Positions 50,400 to 60,622 of a stretch of 64,000 nucleotides of DNA are shown here, piece by piece. A program made the position numbers and the translations under genes. The number at the start of each line of letters is the position of its first letter. Position 1 is the first letter of the stretch. The notes beneath the pieces were generated by a model. That model ran no database searches and was not told the DNA's origin. It was given only the letters and a program-made list of their open reading frames with translations. The DNA is from Beijerinckiaceae bacterium. Lineage in GTDB: Bacteria > Pseudomonadota > Alphaproteobacteria > Rhizobiales > Beijerinckiaceae. The stretch covers positions 1 through 64,000 of the forward strand of contig CANJNI010000009.1 in NCBI GenBank assembly GCA_947475995.1. Reading direction: 5' to 3'.

Positions 50400-52148
50400 C
50401 TAGGTGCTCGAAAGCTCGGCCGCCAGAAACGCCCGCACGTCCTCGACCGGGACGCCCTTGGCGATGAAGCTCTGGCCGATGCCGCGCGCCAGAATGAAGG
50501 TCAGCGCGCCGCGCGACACCTTCTTGTCCTGGAACATGGCATCGAGAATTTGTTCGGCGCTCGCCTCAAGGCCCGGCACTTGCCGGATGCGGGTGGGCAG
50601 ACCGACATCGGCCAGATGCGCCTCGACCCGCGCCGCATCGCCAGCGCTGGCGTGGCCGAGCCGCGCCGAGAACCGGAACGCGCAGGCCATCCCGATGGCG
50701 ACGCCCTCGCCGTGCACGAGCCGCGACGTGTCGAAATTGTTCAGCGCCTCAAGCGCATGTCCGAATGTGTGGCCGAGATTAAGCAGCGCGCGGTCGCCCT
50801 GCTCGGTTTCGTCGCGCGCCACCACCGCCGCCTTGGAACGACAGGAGACGCGGATCGCTTCGGCGAGTTCCGGCCCGAAGGCGAAGATCGACCGCCAGTT
50901 CTGTTCGAGCCAGCCGAAGAAAGCCGCATCGTCGATCAGGCCATATTTGGCGATCTCGGCGTAACCGGCGCGGAATTCGCGCGGATCGAGCGTTTGCAGG
51001 ACGCCCGTATCGGCCAGGACCAGCGAGGGCTGATGAAACGCCCCGACCAGATTCTTGCCGTGCGGGGAATTGATCGCCGTCTTGCCGCCGACGGAGGAGT
51101 CCACCTGGGCCAGAACGCTGGTGGGAATCTGCACGAAACGCATGCCGCGCCGGATGCAGGACGCCACGAAACCCGCAAGGTCGCCCACGACGCCGCCGCC
51201 CAGCGCAATGATGAGATCGCCGCGCTCCATGCGGGCTTCGATCACCGCGTCGCAGACCTGTGCGAACACATCGTAGGACTTCGACGCTTCGCCGGGCTCG
51301 ATCACGTAATGCGAATAGCGGATCTGGGACTCCGTGAGGCTTGTTTCCAGCGCCCGCAGATGCAGGTCCGCCAGATGCCGGTCTGTGATGATGAAGCAAT
51401 TGGCGCGCGGATCGAGCGTGCGAATGAACTCGCCGGCCCGGCTCAGGAGATTGTGGCCGATGTGAATGTCGTAGCGCCGCTCGGCGAGTTCCACCGGGAC
51501 AATCGTGTCGGGCGCAATGTCGTGGCCGACCGACAGCAGGCGGTCGAGTTCGTCGAGAATCGCATCCACGACCGCTTCATGCGGACCGTCGCGCGAGATG
51601 ACCGTCACGTCCGCCAGCGCATAGATCGGGTAGCGCTCGGCCATCAGGCGCTTCAGCGTATCCTCGGGATCAGGCGTATTGAGCATCGGCCGGTTGCTGC
51701 GCTTGCGGACCCGGCGCAGCAGCACGTCGGCGTCGGCCTTCAGCCAGACGGAGATGCTCGTCTCGGCGATTCGCTCCCGCGTCGCCTTGTTCATGAAGGC
51801 GCCGCCGCCGGTCGCCAGGACGCGCTGGCGCTCCCCGAGCAGGCGGGAAATGACGCGGCGTTCGCCGTCGCGAAAATGCGGCTCGCCATGACGGGCGAAG
51901 ATTTCCGGGATGGTGAGGCCTGCGGCGGCTTCAATCGCCGCATCGGCGTCGATGAAATCGAGACCCAGACGCACCGAAAGCCGCTTGCCCACGGAGGTCT
52001 TGCCCGCGCCCATCATGCCGACCAGCACCACCGACCGGCCCGCGAGCTTGCGCACCACGGCCCGCTCCAGGGCTTCGCCGCGCGGGACGGAAGCCTCCAG
52101 CGGCGCGCCGGAGGCCTCGGTTAGTGTGGGATCGACCGTCTCGTTCAT
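50400..52148 (-). CDS. aroKB: Fused shikimate kinase / 3-dehydroquinate synthase (AroK-AroB)
   Basis: This 582-residue protein fuses two shikimate-pathway enzymes in one frame. Residues about 35-205 are AroK: the P-loop LVGMMGAGKTSVGKRL (44-51), shikimate-binding DADAAIE and FRDGERRV, and the lid RKRSNRPML. Residues about 215-580 are AroB: GEASKSYDVFAQVCDAV, ALGGGVVGDLAGFVASCIRR, the NAD/metal segment QVDSSVGGKTAINSPHGKN, and the zinc ligands in NLGHTFGHALE and VHGEGVAIGMA. AroB cyclises DAHP to 3-dehydroquinate and AroK phosphorylates shikimate. In most Rhizobiales the two genes are adjacent but separate. No stop or frame change is seen between them. The ATG at 52148 is chosen over one five codons earlier. 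Confidence 0.93.
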   Translation of the reverse strand: MNETVDPTLTEASGAPLEASVPRGEALERAVVRKLAGRSVVLVGMMGAGKTSVGKRLSVRLGLDFIDADAAIEAAAGLTIPEIFARHGEPHFRDGERRVISRLLGERQRVLATGGGAFMNKATRERIAETSISVWLKADADVLLRRVRKRSNRPMLNTPDPEDTLKRLMAERYPIYALADVTVISRDGPHEAVVDAILDELDRLLSVGHDIAPDTIVPVELAERRYDIHIGHNLLSRAGEFIRTLDPRANCFIITDRHLADLHLRALETSLTESQIRYSHYVIEPGEASKSYDVFAQVCDAVIEARMERGDLIIALGGGVVGDLAGFVASCIRRGMRFVQIPTSVLAQVDSSVGGKTAINSPHGKNLVGAFHQPSLVLADTGVLQTLDPREFRAGYAEIAKYGLIDDAAFFGWLEQNWRSIFAFGPELAEAIRVSCRSKAAVVARDETEQGDRALLNLGHTFGHALEALNNFDTSRLVHGEGVAIGMACAFRFSARLGHASAGDAARVEAHLADVGLPTRIRQVPGLEASAEQILDAMFQDKKVSRGALTFILARGIGQSFIAKGVPVEDVRAFLAAELSST

Positions 52149-52268
52149 GCCCCCTGATAACACGGGGCCGCGCCGAAATTAAACGCCGCTGCTTCACCGG
52201 AGCCGCATCCGGTTGCAAAGTCGCCTGCGGCGTGATCGAACAGACGCTCCGTGGCGGCGGAGAGGTCA

Positions 52269-52418
52269 TTGCCAAGTCTTTTTCGATTCCTTCTTGTTGT
52301 CGGGGTCCTGGCCGGTCTCGTCTGGGGCGGCATGTTCGCGCTCGTGACATTTGTCGAGCCGACGCCGCGCGAGATGACCCAGACCATTCCGGCCCAAAAG
52401 CTGAACCAGAACCGCTGA
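52269..52418 (+). CDS. Conserved 49-residue membrane protein directly upstream of xerD
   Basis: This short gene starts with TTG after GGAGAGG (about 4 bases) and its stop is immediately followed by the xerD ATG. The product is one membrane helix (LPSLFRFLLVVGVLAGLVWG) followed by a conserved-looking tail, FVEPTPREMTQTIPAQKLN. A similar small protein with the phrase FVEPTPREMT sits at this place in many Rhizobiales, often labelled histidine kinase by mistake. It is likely an inner-membrane protein with the tail in the periplasm. Function unknown. It is divergent from aroKB. Confidence 0.8.
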   Translation: MPSLFRFLLVVGVLAGLVWGGMFALVTFVEPTPREMTQTIPAQKLNQNR

Positions 52419-53369
52419 ATGGCCCGCGTCGCGCAGGGCACGGGCCGCCTGATCGAGGATTTCCTCGACATGATGGCTGCCGAGCGGGGAGCGGCGAAAA
52501 ACACGCTCGACGCCTACCGTCGCGACCTGTCTGATTATGCGGAATTTCTCGCCGGGCAGGGCGCCCAAGCCGCAGGTGCCGATACTGCGACCGTTCAGGC
52601 TTTCCTGATCGACCTGCAGGGCAGGGGAATCGCGGCCTCCTCGGCGGCCCGGAAACTCTCCAGCGTCCGCCAGTTCCACAAGTTTCTGCTGGCCGACGGC
52701 CTCGCTGCCCGCGACCCGACGGACGTGATCGAAGGGCCCCGGAAGGGACGTTCCCTGCCCAAGGTTCTCGGCGTCGAGGAGGTCGACCGGCTGCTGTCGG
52801 TCGCCCAGGAGGGGATTGGGGACGTCACGCGCCCCTATCCCGAGCGACTGCGCGCTGCCCGGACCTTTTGCCTCCTGGAGGTGCTTTACGCGACCGGCCT
52901 GCGCGTCTCCGAGCTCGTCAGCCTGCCCCTGTCGGCGGCCCGCACCGGCGATCCGCTCCTGATGATTCGCGGCAAGGGCGGTCGCGAACGGCTGACGCCC
53001 CTGTCGGAACCGGCCCGCCGCGCCATGCGGGCCTACCGGGACCTGCTGGAAGAACGCCACCCGGATCTGGCGGCAGGCCCCTGGCTCTTCCCCGCCGATA
53101 GTGAGAGCGGCCATCTGACCCGTCAGGCCTTCGCGCGCGACCTGAAACTCGTCGCCGCAATGGCGGGCATTTCGTCGCAGCGCATCAGTCCGCATGTGCT
53201 GCGTCACGCCTTCGCGAGCCATCTGCTGCAAAACGGCGCGGATCTGCGCGTCGTGCAGGAATTGCTGGGCCACGCGGATATTTCGACCACGCAGATCTAT
53301 ACGCACGTTCTCGACGAGCGCCTGAAAAACATGGTGCGCGATCTGCACCCGCTGGGCGACAAGGACTAA
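52419..53369 (+). CDS. xerD: Tyrosine recombinase XerD
   Basis: This 316-residue recombinase has an N-terminal core-binding domain (about residues 10-95) and a catalytic domain with the full active site: Arg162 in [13 protein letters not shown], Lys186 in [13 protein letters not shown], His259 and Arg262 in [14 protein letters not shown], His285 in [13 protein letters not shown], and the nucleophile Tyr294. With XerC it resolves chromosome dimers at dif near the terminus, under FtsK control. It has no phage-type neighbours and follows the small membrane-protein gene without a gap, so it is the housekeeping XerD rather than an integrase. Confidence 0.92.
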   Translation: MARVAQGTGRLIEDFLDMMAAERGAAKNTLDAYRRDLSDYAEFLAGQGAQAAGADTATVQAFLIDLQGRGIAASSAARKLSSVRQFHKFLLADGLAARDPTDVIEGPRKGRSLPKVLGVEEVDRLLSVAQEGIGDVTRPYPERLRAARTFCLLEVLYATGLRVSELVSLPLSAARTGDPLLMIRGKGGRERLTPLSEPARRAMRAYRDLLEERHPDLAAGPWLFPADSESGHLTRQAFARDLKLVAAMAGISSQRISPHVLRHAFASHLLQNGADLRVVQELLGHADISTTQIYTHVLDERLKNMVRDLHPLGDKD

Positions 53370-53404
53370 GCGAACCGCGCTCAAACGCCGCAGCCGCGCT
53401 TGAA

Positions 53405-53418
53405 TTGATTTACGTCAA
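53405..53418 (+). promoter_or_regulatory. FixK/FNR box ahead of a 32-residue membrane protein
   Basis: TTGATTTACGTCAA carries the half-sites TTGAT and GTCAA with a 4-base gap, a full FixK/FNR match. It lies 36 bases after xerD and about 60 bases before the ATG of the small gene at 53479. A class II start from it would be near 53453. Confidence 0.78.
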
Positions 53419-53478
53419 TGAACGCAGCCCTTCCTGGTTGTTCCCTTGCTGCATTAAGTTTTGCAAACGGGGGACGCT

Positions 53479-53577
53479 ATGGGACCGATCGAAACGCTTT
53501 TGATGATGACTGCGATTGCGGCATTCGCCATCTTCGCCGCGACTGTCGTCTATGTGGATCGCAAGACGAACGCCTGA
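53479..53577 (+). CDS. 32-residue single-helix membrane protein under a FixK/FNR box
   Basis: This tiny gene has an excellent ribosome site (GGGGGAC, about 4 bases before the ATG) and encodes a protein with one membrane helix (LLMMTAIAAFAIFAATVVYV, about residues 7-26) and a short basic tail ending DRKTNA. Size and topology recall small subunits or assembly aids of cytochrome oxidases, such as CydX or CcoQ/CcoS-like peptides, but no sequence match is claimed. The FixK/FNR box upstream suggests expression under low oxygen. No oxidase genes are nearby. The reading frame is too short for routine gene calling and was found by reading the DNA. Confidence 0.65.
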   Translation: MGPIETLLMMTAIAAFAIFAATVVYVDRKTNA

Positions 53578-53614
53578 AAGCTGTTTGTCGAGCGCTTTCC
53601 AATAAACAAGATCA

Positions 53615-53649
53615 TTCATTTCAGGCCTGTTCGGCAGGCCTGAAATGAA
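53615..53649. other. Perfect 15-bp palindrome covering the end of the methyltransferase gene
   Basis: TTCATTTCAGGCCTG and CAGGCCTGAAATGAA are exact inverted repeats around TTCGG. On the minus strand the element contains the stop codon of the methyltransferase gene. No U-tract follows, so it may be a 3' stabilising hairpin or mark the convergent end of the small membrane-protein transcript. Confidence 0.7.
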
Positions 53650-54268
53650 AAACGCCTGCAGTGCGTTGCGCAGAGGCGCTGTCGCCGACATCGTGGACGG
53701 CGTAACGCGCGATTTCGCATAATCCCTCTGTCGGAAGATAGGCGCGTCCGATATCTCCGACTAAAACGGCCGCCCCCCGCGCCGCGCAGGCGCGCAGGAA
53801 TGGCAGCGACGACGTCGCGACAGCCGCATCGTAAAAGACATCGCCCGCCAGCACGAGATCGACGCTCCTGAATGCCGGATCGTCCGGATCGCTGCTTGTG
53901 GCGATCGACACGTCATTGAGCTGCGCATTCAGCCGGGCCGCCGCCAACGCAATCTCTTCAATATCGTAACAAATTACCATGCGCGCGCCGTGACGTCTTG
54001 CGGCGATGCCCGCCAGCCCGCATCCGCAGCCGAAATCAAGGACGCTTTTCCCGGCGACCAGCAAGGGATTGCCGGCGAGGTACTCGATCAAGGCAGCGCC
54101 GCCTGGCCACAGATGGGCCCAGTAGGGCGGCGCATCCGAGCCCGTGAGTTCCGCAAGACGCGCAAGGCCGCTGCCGGGCTGCGCGGCGTAATACCTCAGG
54201 GCCTCGTCCTGCGCGGCGGACGCAAGTCGGAAATGCGCGCTGAAATAGGCTTCAATCCCGTCTTTCAT
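53621..54268 (-). CDS. Class I methyltransferase resembling ETF-beta lysine methyltransferase (Nnmt1-like)
   Basis: This 215-residue protein has the layout of METTL20/EtfB-KMT and similar protein lysine methyltransferases: PPYWAHLWPGGAALIEYLAG before the SAM motif, SVLDFGCGCGLAGIAARRHG, the acidic CYDIEEIALAAA, and the post-motif VLAGDVFYDAAVA. In alphaproteobacteria such enzymes methylate the beta subunit of electron-transfer flavoprotein. The substrate here is inferred only from pattern. It is transcribed toward the small membrane-protein gene and away from pal. Confidence 0.8.
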   Translation of the reverse strand: MKDGIEAYFSAHFRLASAAQDEALRYYAAQPGSGLARLAELTGSDAPPYWAHLWPGGAALIEYLAGNPLLVAGKSVLDFGCGCGLAGIAARRHGARMVICYDIEEIALAAARLNAQLNDVSIATSSDPDDPAFRSVDLVLAGDVFYDAAVATSSLPFLRACAARGAAVLVGDIGRAYLPTEGLCEIARYAVHDVGDSASAQRTAGVFHFRPAEQA

Positions 54269-54327
54269 GCGCCATGACTATCACCCGGCAGCCGCGCACA
54301 AAACGGGATTGCGCCATACTCCTGTCA

Positions 54328-54346
54328 TTAACCTGCCGCTAACCAT
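54328..54346 (+). promoter_or_regulatory. CtrA-like box upstream of pal (weak)
   Basis: TTAA-N7-CTAACCAT differs by one base from the CtrA site TTAA-N7-TTAA and ends in the extended CCAT. It lies about 130 bases before pal. CtrA controls many envelope and division genes in alphaproteobacteria. A near-match of this length can occur by chance. Confidence 0.3.
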
Positions 54347-54472
54347 GCGCTCCTTTAGGGCGAAGTTGAGTGAACGGATTCACTCACGATCAAGGTTTAC
54401 GGAACCTTCCATTAAGGATCGCGGCGCTACTTCTGGCGCACCGGCTGGGTTGAGTATGTAAGGAGTTCCGGT

Positions 54473-54988
54473 ATGTCGTTTTTCACCAGTGCGCGCGTTG
54501 TCAGGTTCGCCGCAGTTCTGTGCGTCGGCTTTGCGATGGCGGCCTGCTCGAAGAACCCCGATGACGCCAACGGCGCCAATGGCGCGGGCCTCGCCGGAAC
54601 CGGCGCGGGCGCCGCCACGCCCGGCAGCGCGCAGGATTTCGTCGTCAATGTCGGCGATCGCGTCTTCTTCGAGACCGATTCGACCGAGCTGACTTCGACC
54701 GCGCAGGCGACGCTCGACAAGCAGGCGCGCTGGCTGCAGCAGTACAGCCGCTATTCGTTCACCGTCGAAGGCCACGCCGACGAGCGCGGCACACGCGAAT
54801 ACAATTTCGCCCTCGGCGCCCGCCGCGCCGAAGTCACCAAGGAATATCTAGCGGCGCGCGGCATTTCCGCAGCCCGCATGAAGACCATCTCGTTTGGCAA
54901 GGAACGTCCGGTTGCGGTCTGCAACGATATCTCGTGCTGGTCGCAAAACCGTCGTGCTGTGACCGTCCTGTCGGGCGGCACATCGTAA
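54473..54988 (+). CDS. pal: Peptidoglycan-associated lipoprotein Pal
   Basis: This 171-residue outer-membrane lipoprotein has a signal peptide with lipobox AMAAC (Cys25), a Gly/Ala-rich linker (about 30-52) and an OmpA-like peptidoglycan-binding domain: DRVFFETDSTELTSTAQATL, FTVEGHADERGTREYNFALG and RRAEVTKEYLAARG, with the conserved peptidoglycan contacts Asp and Arg in ADERGTREYN. It anchors the outer membrane to the wall as part of Tol-Pal. AAGGAG precedes the ATG by 7 bases. The usual upstream tolQRAB genes are missing; the neighbour is a divergent methyltransferase. Confidence 0.95.
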   Translation: MSFFTSARVVRFAAVLCVGFAMAACSKNPDDANGANGAGLAGTGAGAATPGSAQDFVVNVGDRVFFETDSTELTSTAQATLDKQARWLQQYSRYSFTVEGHADERGTREYNFALGARRAEVTKEYLAARGISAARMKTISFGKERPVAVCNDISCWSQNRRAVTVLSGGTS

Positions 54989-55037
54989 ACCCGGCGGGCG
55001 CGCCCGCTTTCTTCGTGATGTAAGACCCTAAACTCAG

Positions 55038-55065
55038 CCCGGCGCCTCACGGCGCCGGCTTTTTC
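55038..55065 (+). terminator. Rho-independent terminator after pal
   Basis: The stem CCGGCGCC / GGCGCCGG (8 bp, loop TCAC) is followed by CTTTTTCTT. It lies about 50 bases past the pal stop and separates pal from cpoB. Confidence 0.88.
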
Positions 55066-55173
55066 TTGGGGACGCCGCCGCGCTCGCGCCACAAGCTCAC
55101 CAAACTTTGGCCGAATGCGGCGCAATATGGTACGAGGCCATAATCGTATCGGCATGCGGGACTGGGCTTGCAG

Positions 55174-56358
55174 ATGATCAGCTTTAAATTCGGCGCGGCG
55201 CTCGCGCTCGGCCTCATGTGGCTTGGCGCGCCGGCGCAGGCGCAATTGTTCAATCGGCCCCCGGCCGTTGTGCCCGGAGATGGCACATTCCAGCAGGCGC
55301 AGGGCGTCGACAGCGCGGGGCTTCTGGTCCGCATCGACCGGCTGGAGAATCAGGTGCGCAATCTGAACGGCCAGATCGAGCAGATGCAGTTCCAGATGCG
55401 CCGTATGGAGGACCAGTTCCGCAAGTTCCAGCAGGATGTCGACTTCCGTTTTCAGGAACTGTCCGGCAAGCCCGCGCCGCGCCCGGCCGCCACGCCTCCG
55501 CAGCAGCGTCGCGGCGATGTGATCGAGGCGCCGGCCGCCAACCCGTCTGCGCCGCCGCTTCGCACCGCCCGCCGGGGCGACGCCTTCGACCCCGAGCTTG
55601 AGCCCGCCGCGCCGGGCGCTCCCCGCCGGCTGGGAACGCTTGATGTTCCCGGGCAGGGTCAGTCCGCCGGAATCAACGTCCTGCCGGGCGGCGCCTTGCC
55701 GCCTGCCGGAGACATTCTGATCGACGAGGAAGTGCCGCTCGAGAGCGATGGTCCGCTGGATCTCAGCCCTCGCGCGCCGCGCGGCTCCGTCGCGATGCAG
55801 CCGCCGGCCCAACCCTCGCGGCAGGTCGCCGCCGCTCCCCCGTCGTCGGTCGATCCGGGTTTCCCGACGCTTCCGCGCCTGCTCCCTTCCAGTCCGCAGC
55901 AACGCCCGCAGGCGACCCCGCAGGGCCCGATCGCGAACGACCCGCCTGCCGTGGTCGCCGCTCTGCCGCCGCCCACCGGGCCGGCGGGGGACTATGAAGC
56001 TGCTCTGGCCTCCTACCGGGCGGGCCAGTACGAGGCGGCCGGGTCAGGCTTCGAGGATTTTCTGCGCAAATATCCGAAGGACCGCCGGGTTTCGGAGGCT
56101 GTCTTTTATCTGGGCGAGTCATTCGCCCGACGCGGGCGCCACCGCGAGGCAGCCGAGCAATTTCTGAAAGTCTCGACCGACTATTCGAAAGCCTCCCGGG
56201 CCGCGGAGGCGATGGTCAAGCTGGCGCTCTCGCTCGACAAGCTCGGCCTCAAGGAACAGGCCTGCGCCACCTATGCGGAAGCGCCCCGCAAATATCCGAA
56301 CCTGTCCGCCTCCCTGCGCACCACGGTCGAACGCGAGCAGAAGCGCGGGCAATGCTGA
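55174..56358 (+). CDS. cpoB: Tol-Pal associated periplasmic protein CpoB (YbgF)
   Basis: This 394-residue secreted protein has a Sec signal ending APAQAQ. A coiled-coil trimerisation segment follows (about 47-95; LLVRIDRLENQVRNLNGQIE), then a long Pro/Ala-rich linker (about 100-265), longer than in E. coli but usual for Rhizobiales, and C-terminal TPR repeats (YEAALASYRAGQYEAAGSGF, VFYLGESFARRGRHREAAEQ, MVKLALSLDKLGLKEQACAT). CpoB coordinates peptidoglycan synthesis with outer-membrane constriction by Tol-Pal. It follows pal after a terminator and overlaps tilS by 7 bases. The start at 55174 is preferred over a TTG two codons earlier. Confidence 0.92.
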   Translation: MISFKFGAALALGLMWLGAPAQAQLFNRPPAVVPGDGTFQQAQGVDSAGLLVRIDRLENQVRNLNGQIEQMQFQMRRMEDQFRKFQQDVDFRFQELSGKPAPRPAATPPQQRRGDVIEAPAANPSAPPLRTARRGDAFDPELEPAAPGAPRRLGTLDVPGQGQSAGINVLPGGALPPAGDILIDEEVPLESDGPLDLSPRAPRGSVAMQPPAQPSRQVAAAPPSSVDPGFPTLPRLLPSSPQQRPQATPQGPIANDPPAVVAALPPPTGPAGDYEAALASYRAGQYEAAGSGFEDFLRKYPKDRRVSEAVFYLGESFARRGRHREAAEQFLKVSTDYSKASRAAEAMVKLALSLDKLGLKEQACATYAEAPRKYPNLSASLRTTVEREQKRGQC

Positions 56359-57368
56359 TCCCGGAGGTCTTTTTCCAGCGAGCGGAAAAAGACCTGGGGG
56401 CTTTCTCCGACGCCAGGGCGATCCTGATCGCCGTATCGGGCGGTCCCGATTCCATGGCCCTGCTGCGTCTGGCGCACGAATGGTCGAAATCCCGCATCCG
56501 TCCCCGCATCGTGGCGGCGACCGTCGATCATCGATTGAGGCCGGAATCTGCCGACGAGGCGCACCAGGTCGGCAACTGGTGTGCGCAACTCGATGTCCCG
56601 CACGCGGTTCTCGACTGGGCTGGTGAAAAGCCCGAGGCCCGGCTGCAGGAGCGCGCGCGCGACGCCCGCTACGGTCTGCTCGAGGATTATGCCCGCACAG
56701 CCGGTTGCGACACGCTCTTCACCGCCCACCATGCGGGCGATCAGGCCGAAACGGTCCTGTTCCGGCTGACACGGGGTTCGGGCCTGCGCGGCCTTGCCGG
56801 CATGGCCAAATCCGGCCTTCGGGGAGAGCTTCGCCACGGCCGTCCCTTTCTCGACTGGAGCAAGGAGGAACTGGTGACGGTCTGCGAGGCGCTCGGGCAA
56901 CCGTTCTTCCGCGATCCGTCCAACGACAATCCCCGGTTTGCCCGCATCCGTGTTCGTCAGATGCTGGTCGAACTGGAGCCGCGCGGACTGGGGCCCGCCA
57001 CTTTCCTGCGGCTGTCGGAGCGCGCCCGTCGAGCCGACGAGGCCCTGGAGGCGATCGCCAGGGCGGCCGCCGCTCGCCACCGGCTCCCTTCGTCGCCGGA
57101 TCGGATCATGCTCGATGCACGCGGGCTGGCCGGCGAGCCCGAAGAGATCGTGCTTCGCGTTCTGGGCAAGGAAATCGCATCCCTGTCGTCGAAATCGGAT
57201 CATTTGCGCTACGAAAGACTCGAAAGATTGACGGCGCGGTTCCTGGCGGCGCAGCACGCCGTCGAGCCCTTTGCGGCAACGCTGGCGGATGTGATGGTGG
57301 CCGCCAGTCCCGGAAGGGCGGTCGTGTTGCGCCTCGCCCCCGGGCGCAAATCCCCGCAAGGAAATTAA
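56352..57368 (+). CDS. tilS: tRNA(Ile)-lysidine synthetase TilS
   Basis: This 338-residue enzyme attaches lysine to C34 of tRNA-Ile(CAU), making it read AUA. The PP-loop SGGPDS (residues 29-34) binds ATP. VDHRLRPESADEAHQVGNWC, RLQERARDARYGLLEDYA and TAHHAGDQAETVLFRLTRGS are family hallmarks, as is the following GLRGLAGM. The C-terminal domains are shorter than in E. coli, as usual for alphaproteobacteria. It overlaps the end of cpoB by 7 bases and precedes ftsH, the conserved order in this group. Confidence 0.94.
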   Translation: MLIPEVFFQRAEKDLGAFSDARAILIAVSGGPDSMALLRLAHEWSKSRIRPRIVAATVDHRLRPESADEAHQVGNWCAQLDVPHAVLDWAGEKPEARLQERARDARYGLLEDYARTAGCDTLFTAHHAGDQAETVLFRLTRGSGLRGLAGMAKSGLRGELRHGRPFLDWSKEELVTVCEALGQPFFRDPSNDNPRFARIRVRQMLVELEPRGLGPATFLRLSERARRADEALEAIARAAAARHRLPSSPDRIMLDARGLAGEPEEIVLRVLGKEIASLSSKSDHLRYERLERLTARFLAAQHAVEPFAATLADVMVAASPGRAVVLRLAPGRKSPQGN

Positions 57369-57535
57369 CACTTTTTCGCCTAGGTTGCTCCTGCATGGTG
57401 TTTCATATCCTGCAACCGGTAACGATCCTTGGCCCGTTCCCTTGGCAAAGGCTGATGCGACGCCTAGATTGACGGTTGCAGGGATAGACTCCGGCGCAAG
57501 TTCCGCTTCGCCCCAAACCCTGGTCAGGGATAAAA

Positions 57536-59452
<1,917 letters not shown>

Positions 59453-59470
59453 GCGCCTGAAGCAATCAAA

Positions 59471-59498
59471 AGCCCGGCCAGTTTGGCCGGGCTTTTTT
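59471..59498 (+). terminator. Rho-independent terminator after ftsH
   Basis: The stem AGCCCGGCC / GGCCGGGCT (9 bp, loop AGTTT) is followed by TTTTT, 18 bases past the ftsH stop. Confidence 0.95.
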
Positions 59499-59515
59499 CT
59501 GGCCTTGCGCCAAAC

Positions 59516-59548
59516 GAAAACCCTCCGGACGGGGGCACGTCCGGAGGG
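59516..59548 (-). terminator. Terminator for the small secreted protein gene on the minus strand
   Basis: The stem CCCTCCGGACG / CGTCCGGAGGG (11 bp) is followed on the minus strand by TTTTCG. It lies about 60 bases past the stop of the gene at 59612-59899. Confidence 0.85.
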
Positions 59549-59611
59549 CTCTCAATGCAACCGGGGGGAGAGACCCCGGCTACAGAAGAGCCGGAGGATC
59601 TCTGGAGAGGG

Positions 59612-59899
59612 TCAGCCGCAGACCCGGATGCGGCGGGAGCCGACCACGTCGCCCCAGCGGTTCAGGGTGGCGCGGCGCTCGTACCAGCAATTCGTGTAGA
59701 CCCGGCGCGGCGCATAGTAGCGCGGCTGGGCGTTGGCGGCCCCGGCCGCCATGGCCCCGAGAGCCAGACCGCCGATGATCCCTGCCGCAATGGCGCCCTC
59801 GCCGCGCGCCGCAGCCGGCGTGCTGGTGCTGGCGAAAGTGGCCGCAAGGGTGACGGCGGCCAGCGTGGCGGTGAGGGACTTCTTGATCATGGCGTTCAT
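59612..59899 (-). CDS. Small secreted protein with glycine-zipper-like helix and Cys-containing tail
   Basis: This 95-residue protein has a Sec signal ([20 protein letters not shown]) ending near AAA-RG. It continues with a Gly/Ala helix, [20 protein letters not shown], resembling a glycine zipper, and a tail [19 protein letters not shown] followed by RRIRVCG. The two cysteines likely form a disulfide. The tail shares the pattern C-x-Y-E...W-G-x-x-V...R-x-R-V-C with the protein at 43839-44126, so both belong to one loose family of small exported Rhizobiales proteins. AGGAGAGAG precedes the ATG. Function unknown. Confidence 0.8.
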   Translation of the reverse strand: MNAMIKKSLTATLAAVTLAATFASTSTPAAARGEGAIAAGIIGGLALGAMAAGAANAQPRYYAPRRVYTNCWYERRATLNRWGDVVGSRRIRVCG

Positions 59900-60165
59900 G
59901 GGCTCTCTCCTGTTCGGTCGCCGTCTCGTTCGGCGATGAGAGGACCCTACGCCCCGGCCTGGCCGACCGATGTGCGCCCGCGCACATGCCGTGGGAATTG
60001 CGCCATCCCGCTGTTTTTCGACTCTTTTTCGACAGGACCCGGGAGGCTCGCTGGACAGGCCCATACGATTCTGTTAATTGCCCGCTCCACGGTGTGGCGC
60101 GCCGCAAGCGTCATGGAATGTTTTTATCCGAACCGGCCGCAGGGCCGTCAAGACAGGATCACCGA

Positions 60166-60411
60166 GTGCAAGTTCTCGTCCGCGACAACAACGTCGATCA
60201 GGCCCTCAAGGCCCTCAAGAAGAAGATGCAGCGCGAGGGCATTTTCCGCGAGATGAAGCTCCGCGGCCATTATGAGAAGCCGTCCGAGAAGAAGGCCCGC
60301 GAGCGCGCGGAAGCCATTCGCCGGGCGCGCAAGCTGGCCCGCAAGAAGCTGCAGCGCGAAGGCCTGCTGCCGATGAAGCCGAAGCCCGTCATGGGCGCCC
60401 CGGCTCGCTAA
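60166..60411 (+). CDS. rpsU: 30S ribosomal protein bS21
   Basis: This 81-residue basic protein is S21: [20 protein letters not shown] at the N-terminus and a Lys/Arg-rich helical tail ([20 protein letters not shown]) ending [13 protein letters not shown]21 helps initiation by supporting the anti-Shine-Dalgarno region. The start is a GTG with AGGA 10 bases upstream. The frame is open further upstream, but the S21 N-terminus is fixed by the family. A terminator with a long U-tract follows. Many alphaproteobacteria have more than one S21 copy; others would lie outside the window. Confidence 0.94.
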   Translation: MQVLVRDNNVDQALKALKKKMQREGIFREMKLRGHYEKPSEKKARERAEAIRRARKLARKKLQREGLLPMKPKPVMGAPAR

Positions 60412-60453
60412 AACAGTTTACTGGACCCCTTACGGTTCAGATCATAAAATAAG

Positions 60454-60492
60454 GGCGCCCCGGATTTTTCCGTGCGGGCGCCATTGTTTTTT
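60454..60492 (+). terminator. Rho-independent terminator after rpsU
   Basis: GGCGCCC (60454-60460) and GGGCGCC (60476-60482) pair around an inner CGGA/TCCG stem, followed by ATTGTTTTTT. It lies about 43 bases past the rpsU stop. Confidence 0.85.
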
Positions 60493-60622
60493 GGAAAAGT
60501 CGGCGGAAATGTTGGCCGCAGGCTTATCGTTAATCGAACACTAATGACTGGCCCTTAGAGGTCGGACGCCTGTTGTAGTGAGGACGCGGCCCGGTCGGCG
60601 GCGTCAAACCAGGACGATGTCG

